Shown here piece by piece: positions 39,222-49,867 of a stretch of DNA of 64,000 nucleotides; within the stretch, counting starts at the first letter, position 1; each line of letters begins with the position of its first letter. The position numbers and the translations under genes were made by a program. Origin of the DNA: Catellatospora sp. KI3 (GTDB lineage: Bacteria > Actinomycetota > Actinomycetes > Mycobacteriales > Micromonosporaceae); assembly GCF_029948125.1 (NCBI RefSeq), contig NZ_JASAMB010000022.1:62001-126000 (forward strand), given 5' to 3'. The notes beneath the pieces are model-generated. The model was given only the letters and a program-made list of their open reading frames with translations. It was not told the DNA's origin and ran no database searches.

Positions 39222-40541
39222 GTGCAGCCGTATCGCGAGTCATTGGGGGCGCTGATCGCGAGTCGGCGACGGGAACTCGGTCAGAGCCAGGATCGACTGG
39301 CCGACCAGCTGTGTGCCGTCGTCGGCAGACCGACCTTCACCAAGAACGAGATCTCCCGCTACGAACGGGAGGAGCGCCTGCCGACCGGCGACATCCTGCG
39401 CGCGCTGGCGGAAGTGCTCGGCTTGTCCATCAGCCGCCTCGAAGCGGCGGCCGCGCTGACCCGGAGGCTCCGGCGGGCGGGCGCCACCGCGAAGCGACTC
39501 GACCGAGGGACTCCATCGGGCAATCTCGACGGTACCGTGGAGGCAGGCGGGCTGCGTCCCGAGGAGGTTGAGACGGAACGGCGAGAGCTGTTGCGAAGCG
39601 GGGTTGCGGCGAGCCTGGTAGTTGCAGGCTGGCCGGTCTCCGCTGGCCCGCATCTTGACCTGCCCCGCCGGATCACGCTCGAGCATGCCGCTGAGCTACG
39701 CGACACCACGAGCCTCTATCGAACCTGGGTGAGCCGCCATGGTGGCGGCGGCCTCGGCCGCCACGTCTCCGTGCTGCTTGAGCGCGCCGCCGTGATGCAC
39801 AGTGCCGCATCCGGCGAGTCTGTACGTCAGGCACTGCTGGAACGCATCGCGGACATCGCGGGCCTGGGTGCGTACGTCGCGAGAGATGTCGAGGACCACG
39901 ACAACGCCCAGCAGCTCTACGGCCTCGCGTTGCAGGCCGCCCGAGCGGCAGGCGATCCCCGGCTGGGCGGCCACCTGATCGCGCGGATGGCGGGCCACAA
40001 CATCGAGATGCGCCGCCCCGACGACACCCTCGACCTGCTCGACGGGGCCCGCCGCGCGGCCAGGTCCGTCCTAGGCCCAGCGGAGCGCGCCAATCAGCTC
40101 TGTATCGAGGCATGGGCAAACGCCCAGCGCGGCGACGCCCAGGCGGTGGCCCGATCGGTCGGCCAAGCGGAGGAGGAGTTCAGCCGCGCGGGAGGCGGTG
40201 CGGCACACGACTGGGGCAGCCAGCACGTGACCGAGGCGGAGCTGTACAGCCTGACCGGCGCCGCCCACGCCGACCTGGCCAGGTCGAACCCGCGCTACGG
40301 CGAGGAGGCGGTGCGGCGTCTCCGCCGGGCGATCAGTCTCCGCGACCCGGCGCAGGCCCGCAACCGGACTCTCGACCTGGTCAGCCTGGCCGAGGTCTTG
40401 GCGGTGTCGGGCGACCGCCGCGAGGCGACCGTGTACGCGGGCCAGGCCGTCGCCAACGTCGAAGCCATCACCTCAGCCCGCCTCAACCGCCGCATCGTCG
40501 ATCTCAGCCGCCTGCTGGGCCGAGCGCCGCAGCCGTCCTGA
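39222..40541 (+). CDS. XRE-family regulator with TPR-like C-terminal domain
   Basis: The 439-residue protein has an N-terminal XRE helix-turn-helix (about 1-70, SQDRLADQLCAVVGRPTFTKNEISRYEREERLP). A long alpha-helical region resembles tetratricopeptide repeats (from about 140; ARAAGDPRLGGHLIARMAGHNIEMRRPDDTLDLLDGARR). This layout is common in actinomycete regulators of development and secondary metabolism, where the repeats sense peptides or partner proteins. GTG 39222 is preferred; GTG 39216 and upstream codons are alternatives. Confidence 0.85.
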   Translation: MQPYRESLGALIASRRRELGQSQDRLADQLCAVVGRPTFTKNEISRYEREERLPTGDILRALAEVLGLSISRLEAAAALTRRLRRAGATAKRLDRGTPSGNLDGTVEAGGLRPEEVETERRELLRSGVAASLVVAGWPVSAGPHLDLPRRITLEHAAELRDTTSLYRTWVSRHGGGGLGRHVSVLLERAAVMHSAASGESVRQALLERIADIAGLGAYVARDVEDHDNAQQLYGLALQAARAAGDPRLGGHLIARMAGHNIEMRRPDDTLDLLDGARRAARSVLGPAERANQLCIEAWANAQRGDAQAVARSVGQAEEEFSRAGGGAAHDWGSQHVTEAELYSLTGAAHADLARSNPRYGEEAVRRLRRAISLRDPAQARNRTLDLVSLAEVLAVSGDRREATVYAGQAVANVEAITSARLNRRIVDLSRLLGRAPQPS

Positions 40542-40583
40542 ACTCGCGCGACGCCTCGATCATGAGCGGGCACGATGGGCGCC

Positions 40584-41120
40584 ATGAGATCACGCCCGAC
40601 GCTGTACGTCATGATCGGCCAGCCTGGTGCGGGTAAGACGACCAGGGCTCGCGAGCTGGAACGCGACCACGGCGCACTGCGGTTCACCCCCGACGACTGG
40701 ATGATCCCGCTGTTCGGTGAGCCTGAGGCCGACGGCCGCCGTGACATCCTGGAGGGCCGCTTCGTCTGGCTGGCCATGCGGGCCCTGCGCCTGGGCACGA
40801 ACGTCATCCTGGATTTCGGCGTATGGACGAAAGCCGAGCGCTCCGCCCTCCGCCACCTCGCCGCTCAGGCCGGCGCGGACTGCGTCCTGGTCTACCTCCC
40901 GATCGACCCGCCCGAGCAACTCGCCCGCGTCCAGTCCCGCCAGGCCACCGACCCCGGCTCGACCTTCCCCATCACCCCCGCCGACCTGACCGAGTACCGC
41001 CGCCTGTTCCAGGCTCCGGACGGCGCGGAACTGGCTGGTGAGCATGTCGAGCCACCTCCGACGGGCTGCGCCGACTGGGCCGCGTGGGCGGCAGGACGCT
41101 GGCCGACCTCGCTCGGGTGA
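40584..41120 (+). CDS. P-loop kinase-like ATPase (zeta-toxin/chloramphenicol-phosphotransferase type)
   Basis: The 178-residue protein has Walker A GQPGAGKTT at residues 11-19, then RFTPDDWMIPLFGEP (substrate Asp pair) and VILDFGVWTKAER. It has a lid region with paired Arg and is of the size of small-molecule kinases. Similar proteins phosphorylate antibiotics, nucleosides or RNA ends. ATG 40584 gives the family start (MRSRPTLYVMIG); an ATG nine bases upstream is possible. It follows the XRE gene by 42 bases. Confidence 0.82.
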   Translation: MRSRPTLYVMIGQPGAGKTTRARELERDHGALRFTPDDWMIPLFGEPEADGRRDILEGRFVWLAMRALRLGTNVILDFGVWTKAERSALRHLAAQAGADCVLVYLPIDPPEQLARVQSRQATDPGSTFPITPADLTEYRRLFQAPDGAELAGEHVEPPPTGCADWAAWAAGRWPTSLG

Positions 41121-41321
41121 CGGGGCGGACCTCCGGCGCCACGCTTAGGTACAGGCAGGAGACATGATCCGCGCCCGATATCCGAGGGCTGGTCGGCGCC
41201 ATGGTGTGCCGTGGCAGCCGACCGAAAAGGGCTGATCGGCCAACGCCGACGCCGACGATTCGTGCATCTATGTCTCATCGTCGGACAGTGATCAGGCGTG
41301 TACGGCGGGTACGGTTCGCTG

Positions 41322-41831
41322 ATGTCCGATGCAGAGTTCCGGGTTGGTCCCGGCGTGCCCATGCCTAGCGACCCTCATTTCATGCCGCCGACACCGATGC
41401 AGCCGAGGAAGCGCAGAACGGGTCTCCTCATCGGCCTTGGGGCGTTTGCCGCCGTCGCGGTGATAGTGGGTGCGGGACTGCTGGTGTGGGTGATGCTCGA
41501 CAAGACTCCGGTAGGTGAGGCCGCAGCCGCGGTCACTCAGTCGCCGCTTGAGAAGGCTGCTAGACAGTGCGCCAACGGCAACCGCTTCGTGACCATTGGT
41601 GACGGCGGCAAGACGCTCATGTTCAACACTCAGGGTGAGGAGCGCGACGGCGTCAGCATCACGACGCTTGAATGCTTCCTGCGGGAGCTGGAAGTCAGCG
41701 ACGCCATCATCGCGGAGATCGATACGACCCGCGCCCTTGACGGTCGCCAGACCGGAGACTGGGGCGACTATCACGGCTCATGGACATACCATCCTGACAA
41801 CGGCCTCCAGATGATCGTCACGATGAAGTAG
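41322..41831 (+). CDS. Membrane-anchored protein of unknown function
   Basis: The 169-residue protein has a Pro/Met-rich cytoplasmic segment and a single membrane helix (about 34-60, TGLLIGLGAFAAVAVIVGAGLLVWVM). An extracellular domain has two cysteines (ARQCANG and LECFLRELE) probably forming a disulphide. ATG 41322 is preferred to the in-frame GTG at 41298. No family recognised; context gives no function. Confidence 0.7.
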   Translation: MSDAEFRVGPGVPMPSDPHFMPPTPMQPRKRRTGLLIGLGAFAAVAVIVGAGLLVWVMLDKTPVGEAAAAVTQSPLEKAARQCANGNRFVTIGDGGKTLMFNTQGEERDGVSITTLECFLRELEVSDAIIAEIDTTRALDGRQTGDWGDYHGSWTYHPDNGLQMIVTMK

Positions 41832-42013
41832 CTTGCCACGCGAGCCGTATGCATAGCGGGCCACGAGAGCAGCTTGCTTAACCGACCAAGGCTGCATACC
41901 GATGCGACGTCCGCCGTGCGAGAGCTACCCGGATCCGGACCGTTTGCTGGCACCCGTCGTCCGCGTTGTGTCCCCTGGCTGCGGGTTCCTACCCGCCGGT
42001 TCACCTCGGCCAG

Positions 42014-42072
42014 GTGATCACGGTGCCGGGGTGGGGACACGCCGCCGAGCATGTCCATAAGTTCATGATCAA
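42014..42072. repeat. Directly repeated element, copy 3 (inverted and diverged)
   Basis: On the minus strand it starts TTGATCATGAACTTATGG, identical for 18 bases to copy 1, and ends TGATCACC. The middle is diverged (GACATGCTCGGCGGCGTGTC). It lies 25 bases past the stop of the HhH-glycosylase gene. Confidence 0.75.
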
Positions 42073-42096
42073 CCGGGGCGGGCGGGGGCCCCGGGG

Positions 42097-42996
42097 TCAG
42101 AAGGTGTGGAAGGTGCGGATCGGCATGCGGGGGCCGTATTTGGGGGCGCCGAGGCCGGATGCCTCGATCAGGTGGCAGACGCGGCCGCGGTGGCCCGCGA
42201 AAGGGGACAGGAGGTCCAGCATGCGGGCGTCGGTGCCGCGGGGTTCGCCGGCCAGGGCGTAGCAGACGAAATTGGGCAGGTGGAAGTCGCCGACGCTGAC
42301 CGCGTCGGGGTCGCCGTGTACGACCGCCGCCGCCTCGGCCGCCGTCCACGGGCCGATGCCCCGGATCGCGAGCAGCCGTGCGGTCAGCGACGCGCTGTCG
42401 GGGCACGCCTCCAGGCGGGCGGCCTGGGCGGCGACGCGGCACAGCGTGTCGGCGCGCTTCTGCTCCAGCCCCAGCGGGTGGAACTCCCAGTACGGCGCCG
42501 CCGCGATGTCCGCCGGGTCAGGCGGCAGGTACAGCCGCTCCACCGGGCCGGGGGCGGGGCCGCTGAACCGGCGGACGATCGCCGCGTACGCGCGGTAGGC
42601 CTCGGTGCCGGTGACCTTCTGCTCGCAGACGGCGCGCAGCAGCCGGGAGAAGGCCAGGCCGGTGGCGGGCAGGCGCAGCCCGGCGAAGTCGCGGGACAGC
42701 CGGGCGACCAGCGGATGGGCCTGGGCGAGGGTGCCGAAGCCGGTGAGGTCGTCGTGCAGCCCGGCGATGGCGTCGGCGCGGTCGAGCAGCCAGGCGGCGC
42801 CCGGCCCGTACCCGGTGGTGATCAGCTTGCCGCCCGCCTTGCGCAGGCCGAGCGTGCCGGGGCCCTGCGGGGTGCGCGCAGCCAGCCAGTAGACGCCGTC
42901 GACCCAGCGGCTGCACGGGTCGTGTCGGCCGAGGCTGAGCTGCGCGAGCGTACCGGCGATGTCGTATCGCTCGGGCAGCTCCCACTCCTGCGTCAC
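42097..42996 (-). CDS. HhH-GPD DNA glycosylase (3-methyladenine glycosylase II type)
   Basis: The 299-residue protein has the helix-hairpin-helix LLAIRGIGPWTAAEAAA and a catalytic Asp in DAVSVGDFHLPN, as in AlkA-type glycosylases that remove alkylated bases. The N-terminal half forms the AlkA-like beta-domain (YDIAGTLAQLSLGRHDP, TTGYGPGAAWLLDRADAI). It is an independent gene beside the SbcCD operon, on the same strand. GTG 42996 is the likely start; the extension to 43077 runs into a repeat. Confidence 0.88.
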   Translation of the reverse strand: MTQEWELPERYDIAGTLAQLSLGRHDPCSRWVDGVYWLAARTPQGPGTLGLRKAGGKLITTGYGPGAAWLLDRADAIAGLHDDLTGFGTLAQAHPLVARLSRDFAGLRLPATGLAFSRLLRAVCEQKVTGTEAYRAYAAIVRRFSGPAPGPVERLYLPPDPADIAAAPYWEFHPLGLEQKRADTLCRVAAQAARLEACPDSASLTARLLAIRGIGPWTAAEAAAVVHGDPDAVSVGDFHLPNFVCYALAGEPRGTDARMLDLLSPFAGHRGRVCHLIEASGLGAPKYGPRMPIRTFHTF

Positions 42997-43042
42997 GCCC
43001 TCGAATCTGCCACCCGCGCCCGCCTTACCGCAGGTCGGGGTC

Positions 43043-43104
43043 TGCAGTTTCGGGGAAAGTGCAGGAATCCGGCGCATGATTCGTGCACTTTCCCCGAAAC
43101 TGCA
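43043..43104. repeat. Palindromic repeat, TTTCGGGGAAAGTGC family, copy C
   Basis: The arms TGCAGTTTCGGGGAAAGTGC and GCACTTTCCCCGAAACTGCA with outer GAATC/GATTC pair with one mismatch over 27 bases, the best copy in the window. It begins two bases after the NurA-like gene's stop and probably terminates the four-gene repair operon. Confidence 0.9.
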
Positions 43105-43105
43105 C

Positions 43106-44080
43106 CTACCCCGCCGCCGCAGGCCCGGCGGGCCCGGCGGCGGTGCGCTGGGCGGCGATGACCAGGGAGCGGTGCAGGAGCTTGCCGTCGCCGAGCAGGT
43201 GGCGCAGCTTGCGCTCCAGGCCCGCGATCGGTACGAGGTTCTGCGGCGCCCGCGGGTCCTTGTACGGCAGCGACGCGAACCGCGGAATCGTCGCCGTCGA
43301 CAGCTCCGCCAGCTCGACAGCCTCGTAGTCGGGCACCTCCGCCGAGCACTCGACCCGCACGATGCCCGCCCACGGCGACCCGCCCGCGTGCGGCAGGCGC
43401 AGGTACCAGGTGAGGCGCTCGTACACGCCGGTGATCCGGAAGACGGGCGTACGCTGCCCGGCGCGCAGCGCCGCGACCACGCTGATCAGCCGGTCGGGCA
43501 GGTACTGCTTCTGCTGCGTCTTGATGTAGCCCAGCGTGCGCGGCAGCGCGTCGCGGCTGCGCAGCGGCCCGTCCACGATCAGCAGGTCGCCGTCGGTGCG
43601 CAGCTGCCGCGACACCGCGATCTCCAGCTCGGTCAGCGCCCCCTGCACCCGGTTGGACAGGTCGGCCTCGTCGGCGCCGACGACGGTCTGGGCCGTGTAG
43701 CGGGCGGCCTGGCCGCAGTCGACATCGGCGGCGGCCTCGGCGGCGGTGAACAGGCTCCGCTCGACCTTCACGCCGGTGACGCTGGCCCCGGCGCGCTCGC
43801 AGCGCACCACCCCCGCCGCGTACGAGCAGGCCAGGCCGGGGCGGGTGACCCCGTCGGCGTCCTCGATCCAGAGGCGGGCGTCGGTGCGGCGCACGCCGTC
43901 GACGAGCAGGACGCTCTCGGGGGCGGCCAGGCCGGGCGGCGTGTCCAGGGGACGCCACGCGCCCACCGGGAGCTCGATCTCGGCGTCGAGCTTGGCGGAG
44001 CTGGTCTCGGCCGGGCCGCGTTCGGCAGCGTCGAGGCTGGTGCCGAACCCGGGATCCCAGGCGTCCACATGGAACTTCAT
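43106..44080 (-). CDS. NurA-like 5'-3' nuclease of the HerA/SbcCD operon
   Basis: The 324-residue protein shows the two hallmark segments of NurA nucleases. One is VLLVDGVRR with Asp61, the first metal ligand. The other is DLLIVDGPL with Asp170, after a helix carrying acidic residues (TELEIAV). A C-terminal helix-rich region follows, with YLRLPHAGGSPWAGIVRVE similar to NurA beta-strands. It is last in the operon HerA, SbcD, SbcC, NurA, 24 bases after SbcC. It would resect DNA ends with HerA. The similarity is by motif and context; detailed identity was not computed. Confidence 0.8.
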   Translation of the reverse strand: MKFHVDAWDPGFGTSLDAAERGPAETSSAKLDAEIELPVGAWRPLDTPPGLAAPESVLLVDGVRRTDARLWIEDADGVTRPGLACSYAAGVVRCERAGASVTGVKVERSLFTAAEAAADVDCGQAARYTAQTVVGADEADLSNRVQGALTELEIAVSRQLRTDGDLLIVDGPLRSRDALPRTLGYIKTQQKQYLPDRLISVVAALRAGQRTPVFRITGVYERLTWYLRLPHAGGSPWAGIVRVECSAEVPDYEAVELAELSTATIPRFASLPYKDPRAPQNLVPIAGLERKLRHLLGDGKLLHRSLVIAAQRTAAGPAGPAAAG

Positions 44081-44104
44081 GACAGTCTGTGTACCAGAAT
44101 CCGG

Positions 44105-46582
44105 CTAACCCAGCCTTTCCACTCGGGCTGTTCGCGCATCCTTCGTGATCTCGAAACGTACCGGAATGCGTTCTGCCAGGGCCTGCACGTGCGTCACCAC
44201 CCCTACCATCCGGTCGCCGCTGGCGGCCAGATTCTCCAGAGTCGCGGCCACGGTGTCCAGGGTGGACGCGTCGAGGGTGCCGAAGCCCTCGTCGAGCATG
44301 ATGGACTCCAGGCTCGCCGTCGGCGACAGGCCGCCGAGCTGGTCGGCCAGCGCCAGCGCCAGTGCCAGCGACGCCTGGAACGTCTCCCCGCCCGACAGCG
44401 TCCGCACCGGACGCCGCAGGCCCGCGTCGTGGTGGTCCACCACGTAGAACTCGCGGTCGTCGTGGATCAGGTCGTACTGGCCGCCGGAGAGTTCGCGCAG
44501 GATCGCCGACGCACCGTCGACCAGCGCGTCCAGCGCCTCCTGCAGCAGCCACGCCTCGAAGTTGTTGGCGCGCAGGTGCTGGGCCAGCGCCGTGGCGACC
44601 TGCCGGTCGGCCTCGACCGCGGCCCGCTGCGCCCGCAGCGCCTCGGCCTGGGCCCGGCGCTCCAGCAGCACGTCGTGGCCGCTCACGGCCCGCTCGACCG
44701 CCACGGCCGCGTCGCGCTGGTGCGCGCCGGGGCGGGGGACGGGCAGCTCGGCGGCGGTGAACAGCTCGTCGAGCGCCGCCTGCGCGGTGGCGGCCCGGTC
44801 GCGGGCGGCGGCCAGCCGGGCCCGCTCGCCGTCGCGTTCGGCCTGGGCGGCGCTCGCCTGCTCGCGGGCCCAGCCGGCCAGGGCGGCCCAGGCCGCGGCC
44901 AGGTCGTCGCGGTCGGCCGGGGGCGGGGTCAGGGCGGCGACCGTGTCGCGTACGCGGTCGAAGTGCTTCCACGCCGCGGCCAGCCGCTCGGTCGCCTGCT
45001 GCGCCCGGCCCGCCGCCGCGCGCTGGGCCTCGCGGGCCTCGCGCAGGCGGCCGCGCGCCTCGGCCAGCTCGCCGCGCAGCGCCTCGACCGACGCCAGGTC
45101 GGCGCGCAGCGTCGGGACCGGCGCGGCACCTTCGAGCAGCCGGGCGACCTCGGCCGAACGACGGGCGAGTTCTTCCCGGCGGACCGTGGCCTGGTCCAGG
45201 CGCTTGGCCGCCTCCAGCACCCGGCGGTCCAGCTCGGCGCGGCCGGTGCGGGCAGTGGTCAGGGCCTGCTCGGCCTCGGCGACGACCTTCTTGGCCGCGT
45301 TCATCGCGGGCTGGTCGGGCATCGCCGGGACGGTGGCCACGGGCTGCGTGCAGACCGGGCACTCGTGCCCGGCGACCAGGTCGCGGCGCAGCCAGGCGGC
45401 CCGGTCGGCGGTCTGCGCGACCAGCATCGCCTGCTGCGCGCGGTCCAGGCCCTGCTGGGCGGAGTGCTCGCGCTCGGTCGCGGTCCGCTGGGCGGCCAGC
45501 GCCGACTCGTGCACCTCGCGGGCCTGCAGCGCGGTCGCGTCCAGTTCGGCGAGCTTCGTCGACAGCTGCCCCGACTGGACGTGCGCCTCCAGCAGGCTGC
45601 GCAGCACGGTCGGGTCGGGCGCGTCGTCGAGCTGCGTACGCAGCTTGTCCTCGGCCTCCTCGGCGGTGCCCGCGGCCACGGCCGCGTCGGCGGCGGCGGT
45701 CGCGGCGGACCTCGCCGCCCCGGCCAGCGTCGCGGCCTCGGCGGGGGCGACGACCGAGGTGAGCACCGTCAACCGGCGCTCGGCCGCCGTCGTCGCCTCG
45801 GCGACCAGCTCGACCTCGCGCTGCGCCTGGGCCAGGGCGGGCAGGGCCGCCTCGACGTCGGCGCTGAGCTTGCGCGCGGCGTCCACCCGCTGCTCGGCGG
45901 CGGCCAGGGCCTCGTCGGAGGCGGCGGCGGTCAGCTCGGCCAGCACCGGCTCGGTCGCGGCCAGCTTGCCGTTGGCCTCGGCGACCAGCGCGGCGGCCTT
46001 CTCCCTGACCTTCTCGTACACGTCCAGGCCCAGCAGGCGGACCAGGATCTCCTGCCGCTCGGCCGGGCGGGCGTGCAGGAACGCCGCGAAGTCGCCCTGC
46101 GGCAGCACCACGCACTTGGTGAACTGGTCGTAGGGCAGGCCGACCACGTCGGCGACGGCGTGGTCCAGCTCGGCCGGGGTCCCGGCCAGCGCCTCGCCCA
46201 GCTCGTCGAGCAGGTCCTCGCCGTCCAGGCTGGACGCGTCGAAGCCGGGGGACAGGGCCTGCAGTCCGGCGGCGCGGGTGGCGACGCGGCCCTTGCCGTC
46301 GCGGCGGACCACCCGGGTCGCCGCGTACCGGGTGCCGCCCGCTTCGAAGATCAGCCGGACCGCCGCCTCGGACGCCGACGGGGCCAGCGCGTGCGCGACG
46401 CTCTTGCCGCCGCCCCAGCGCGGGGCGGTGCCGTACAGCGCGAAGCAGATCGCGTCCAGCAGCGTCGACTTGCCCGAACCGGTCGGGCCGACCAGGGCGA
46501 AGAAGTCGCAGTCGGTCAGGTCGACCGTGGTCGGCTCCCGGAACACCGTGAAGCCGCGCAGGTCCAACCGTAGAGGGCGCAT
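44105..46582 (-). CDS. sbcC: SbcC (Rad50-type) ATPase subunit of the SbcCD nuclease
   Basis: The 825-residue SMC-like protein has Walker A in ALVGPTGSGKSTLLDAICFA at about residues 31-50. Long Ala/Arg/Glu coiled coils surround a zinc hook CPVC near residue 406. The C-terminal half has signature TLSGGETFQASLALALA and Walker B IMLDEGFGTLD. It bridges and opens DNA ends for SbcD. The ATG shares its A with the SbcD stop (TAATG). The coiled coils are shorter than in E. coli SbcC (over 1000 residues). Confidence 0.95.
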   Translation of the reverse strand: MRPLRLDLRGFTVFREPTTVDLTDCDFFALVGPTGSGKSTLLDAICFALYGTAPRWGGGKSVAHALAPSASEAAVRLIFEAGGTRYAATRVVRRDGKGRVATRAAGLQALSPGFDASSLDGEDLLDELGEALAGTPAELDHAVADVVGLPYDQFTKCVVLPQGDFAAFLHARPAERQEILVRLLGLDVYEKVREKAAALVAEANGKLAATEPVLAELTAAASDEALAAAEQRVDAARKLSADVEAALPALAQAQREVELVAEATTAAERRLTVLTSVVAPAEAATLAGAARSAATAAADAAVAAGTAEEAEDKLRTQLDDAPDPTVLRSLLEAHVQSGQLSTKLAELDATALQAREVHESALAAQRTATEREHSAQQGLDRAQQAMLVAQTADRAAWLRRDLVAGHECPVCTQPVATVPAMPDQPAMNAAKKVVAEAEQALTTARTGRAELDRRVLEAAKRLDQATVRREELARRSAEVARLLEGAAPVPTLRADLASVEALRGELAEARGRLREAREAQRAAAGRAQQATERLAAAWKHFDRVRDTVAALTPPPADRDDLAAAWAALAGWAREQASAAQAERDGERARLAAARDRAATAQAALDELFTAAELPVPRPGAHQRDAAVAVERAVSGHDVLLERRAQAEALRAQRAAVEADRQVATALAQHLRANNFEAWLLQEALDALVDGASAILRELSGGQYDLIHDDREFYVVDHHDAGLRRPVRTLSGGETFQASLALALALADQLGGLSPTASLESIMLDEGFGTLDASTLDTVAATLENLAASGDRMVGVVTHVQALAERIPVRFEITKDARTARVERLG

Positions 46583-47742
46583 TACCCGCTCACCTCCGTG
46601 TACAGCCGCTCGAACAGCGCGCGGGTGGCCTCGTCGGCGTGGCCGCGGTGCTTCAGGTAGTCGGCGAACAGCTCCGGGGCGCTGCGGCCGGTGTGCCGGG
46701 GGCGGGCGTTGCGGGTGGCCGCGTCCGGCAGCATCGAGGGGTCGACGCGGATCTCCAGGGCGCGCGGGAACAGCTCCTGCACCTGCTCGCGCAGGCCCGC
46801 GCGGGGCGGCTCGGCGACGTACACCCGCAGCCAGGGCTCGTCGTCGAGCTGCTCGGCCATGACGGCCAGGTCGGCGAGCGTGCCGCGCAGCGTACGCAGC
46901 GGGACCGCGTCGGTCAGCGGCACCGTGCGCGCCTTGGCCGCCGTATGCGCGGTGACCTCGACGATCGTCACGCTCGGCCGGTTCTCCTCCTCGCCGAAGT
47001 CGACCGCGATCGGCGAGCCGCTGTAGCGCACCGGGCACGGGCCGGGCAGCAGCTGCGCCCGGTGCAGATGCCCCAGCGCCACGTAGTGGGCGTTGGACGG
47101 GAACACCGTCGCGGGCACCGAGTAGCCGAGGATGCAGTGGGCGTCGCGCTCGCCGCCGCCCATGGTCCCGCCGGTGACGGTCAGGTGCGCGGTGACCAGG
47201 TTGACCGTGTCCGGCTCGGTGAACGCCTCCTGCGCCAGCCGCGTCAGCAGCCGCGCCAGGTGGTCGGCGTACGTCGCCTGCGCCTGCGCCTCGGTCAGCG
47301 AGAACATCTCCAGCGCGCGGATCGCGTACCGCTGGGACAGGAACGGCAGGGCCACGCAGCGCCACTTCTCGCCGCCGGGCGTGATGCCGGAGACGATGTG
47401 ATCGGCGGGGTGCTCGCTGATCCGGCCGCGCAGGATGATCCCGGCCGCGTCGGCCCAGGAGCGCAGCGCGTCCAGGGCGGCGCCGTTGTCGTGGTTGCCC
47501 GCGATCGCGACCACCTCGGCGCCGGTGGCGCGCAGCGCGCTGAGCGCCCGGGTCACCACCTTCGTCGCCTCCGGCGAGGGCGCGGCCACGTCGAACAAGT
47601 CACCGGCCACGATGATCAGGTCAGGGCTCTCGGCCTTCGCGACCTGGACCACCGCGGCCAGGGAGGCGATCTGCTCCTTCACGCGCGAGCGCCCCTTGAG
47701 CACCTTGCCGACGTGCCAGTCGGAGGTGTGCAGGATCTTCAC
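46582..47742 (-). CDS. sbcD: SbcD (Mre11-type) nuclease subunit
   Basis: The 386-residue metallophosphoesterase has the five motifs HTSDWHVGK, VAGDLFD, AIAGNHDN, VTAHLTVTGG and ALGHLHR that bind two manganese ions. The C-terminal capping domain follows. With SbcC it processes hairpins and protein-blocked ends. The GTG start is 11 bases after the HerA-like gene and follows GAGAGGG. The stop overlaps the SbcC start. Confidence 0.95.
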   Translation of the reverse strand: MKILHTSDWHVGKVLKGRSRVKEQIASLAAVVQVAKAESPDLIIVAGDLFDVAAPSPEATKVVTRALSALRATGAEVVAIAGNHDNGAALDALRSWADAAGIILRGRISEHPADHIVSGITPGGEKWRCVALPFLSQRYAIRALEMFSLTEAQAQATYADHLARLLTRLAQEAFTEPDTVNLVTAHLTVTGGTMGGGERDAHCILGYSVPATVFPSNAHYVALGHLHRAQLLPGPCPVRYSGSPIAVDFGEEENRPSVTIVEVTAHTAAKARTVPLTDAVPLRTLRGTLADLAVMAEQLDDEPWLRVYVAEPPRAGLREQVQELFPRALEIRVDPSMLPDAATRNARPRHTGRSAPELFADYLKHRGHADEATRALFERLYTEVSG

Positions 47743-47753
47743 TGGCGGCCCTC

Positions 47754-49505
<1,752 letters not shown>

Positions 49506-49633
49506 CCGCACGACCCTAGCGGTCACCGGCGACAATGCCAGCCTCACAACCCCGCGTCAGTGACCGACGACGCCGAAACTGTCGCCCCTCCGACGCAACC
49601 GGTGGCGACCGGGCGGGCCTGGACACCTTGCGC

Positions 49634-49700
49634 CATGATCGCTACTCGCGGTCAGAAAGTGCGCTTTCAACACGGGTTCTGACCTGCAGTAGCGATCATG
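49634..49700. repeat. Imperfect 24-bp inverted repeat CATGATCGCTACT
   Basis: CATGATCGCTACTCGCGGTC and its partner (ending GTAGCGATCATG) pair at 21 of 24 positions around a 19-base loop (49634-49657 and 49677-49700). The spacing, length and GC drop are like the other inserted palindromes. A single copy in the window. Confidence 0.8.
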
Positions 49701-49787
49701 GCGAGCTCTGTCCGCCGTCTCCGCTCCCGCCCGCCACCCGCTCCGGCCCGCCACCCGTGCCCGGCGCCGCAGCGTCGACCACGCTGC

Positions 49788-49841
49788 GTCTCGGGGAGAG
49801 TGCACGAATCGCGACGTCCATTCCTGCACTTTCCCCGAAAC
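49788..49841. repeat. Palindromic repeat, TTTCGGGGAAAGTGC family, copy D
   Basis: The arms TCTCGGGGAGAGTGCACGAA and the near complement in TTCCTGCACTTTCCCCGA flank a 10-base loop. It lies 27 bases past the stop of the minus-strand sigma-operon gene and can terminate that transcript. Confidence 0.85.
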
Positions 49842-49867
49842 CCTCGCGGAGGCGCCCGACTGGTTCG

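Larger units (their letters stand above)
49506..49867. other. Gene-free interval with two palindromic elements
   Basis: These 362 bases lie between the HerA-like gene start and the end of the sigma-operon gene, both on the minus strand. They contain an inverted repeat with AT-rich ends (49634-49700) and repeat copy D (49788-49841). The promoter of the repair operon should be in the first 100 bases; no clear -10/-35 pair stands out. Confidence 0.6.
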
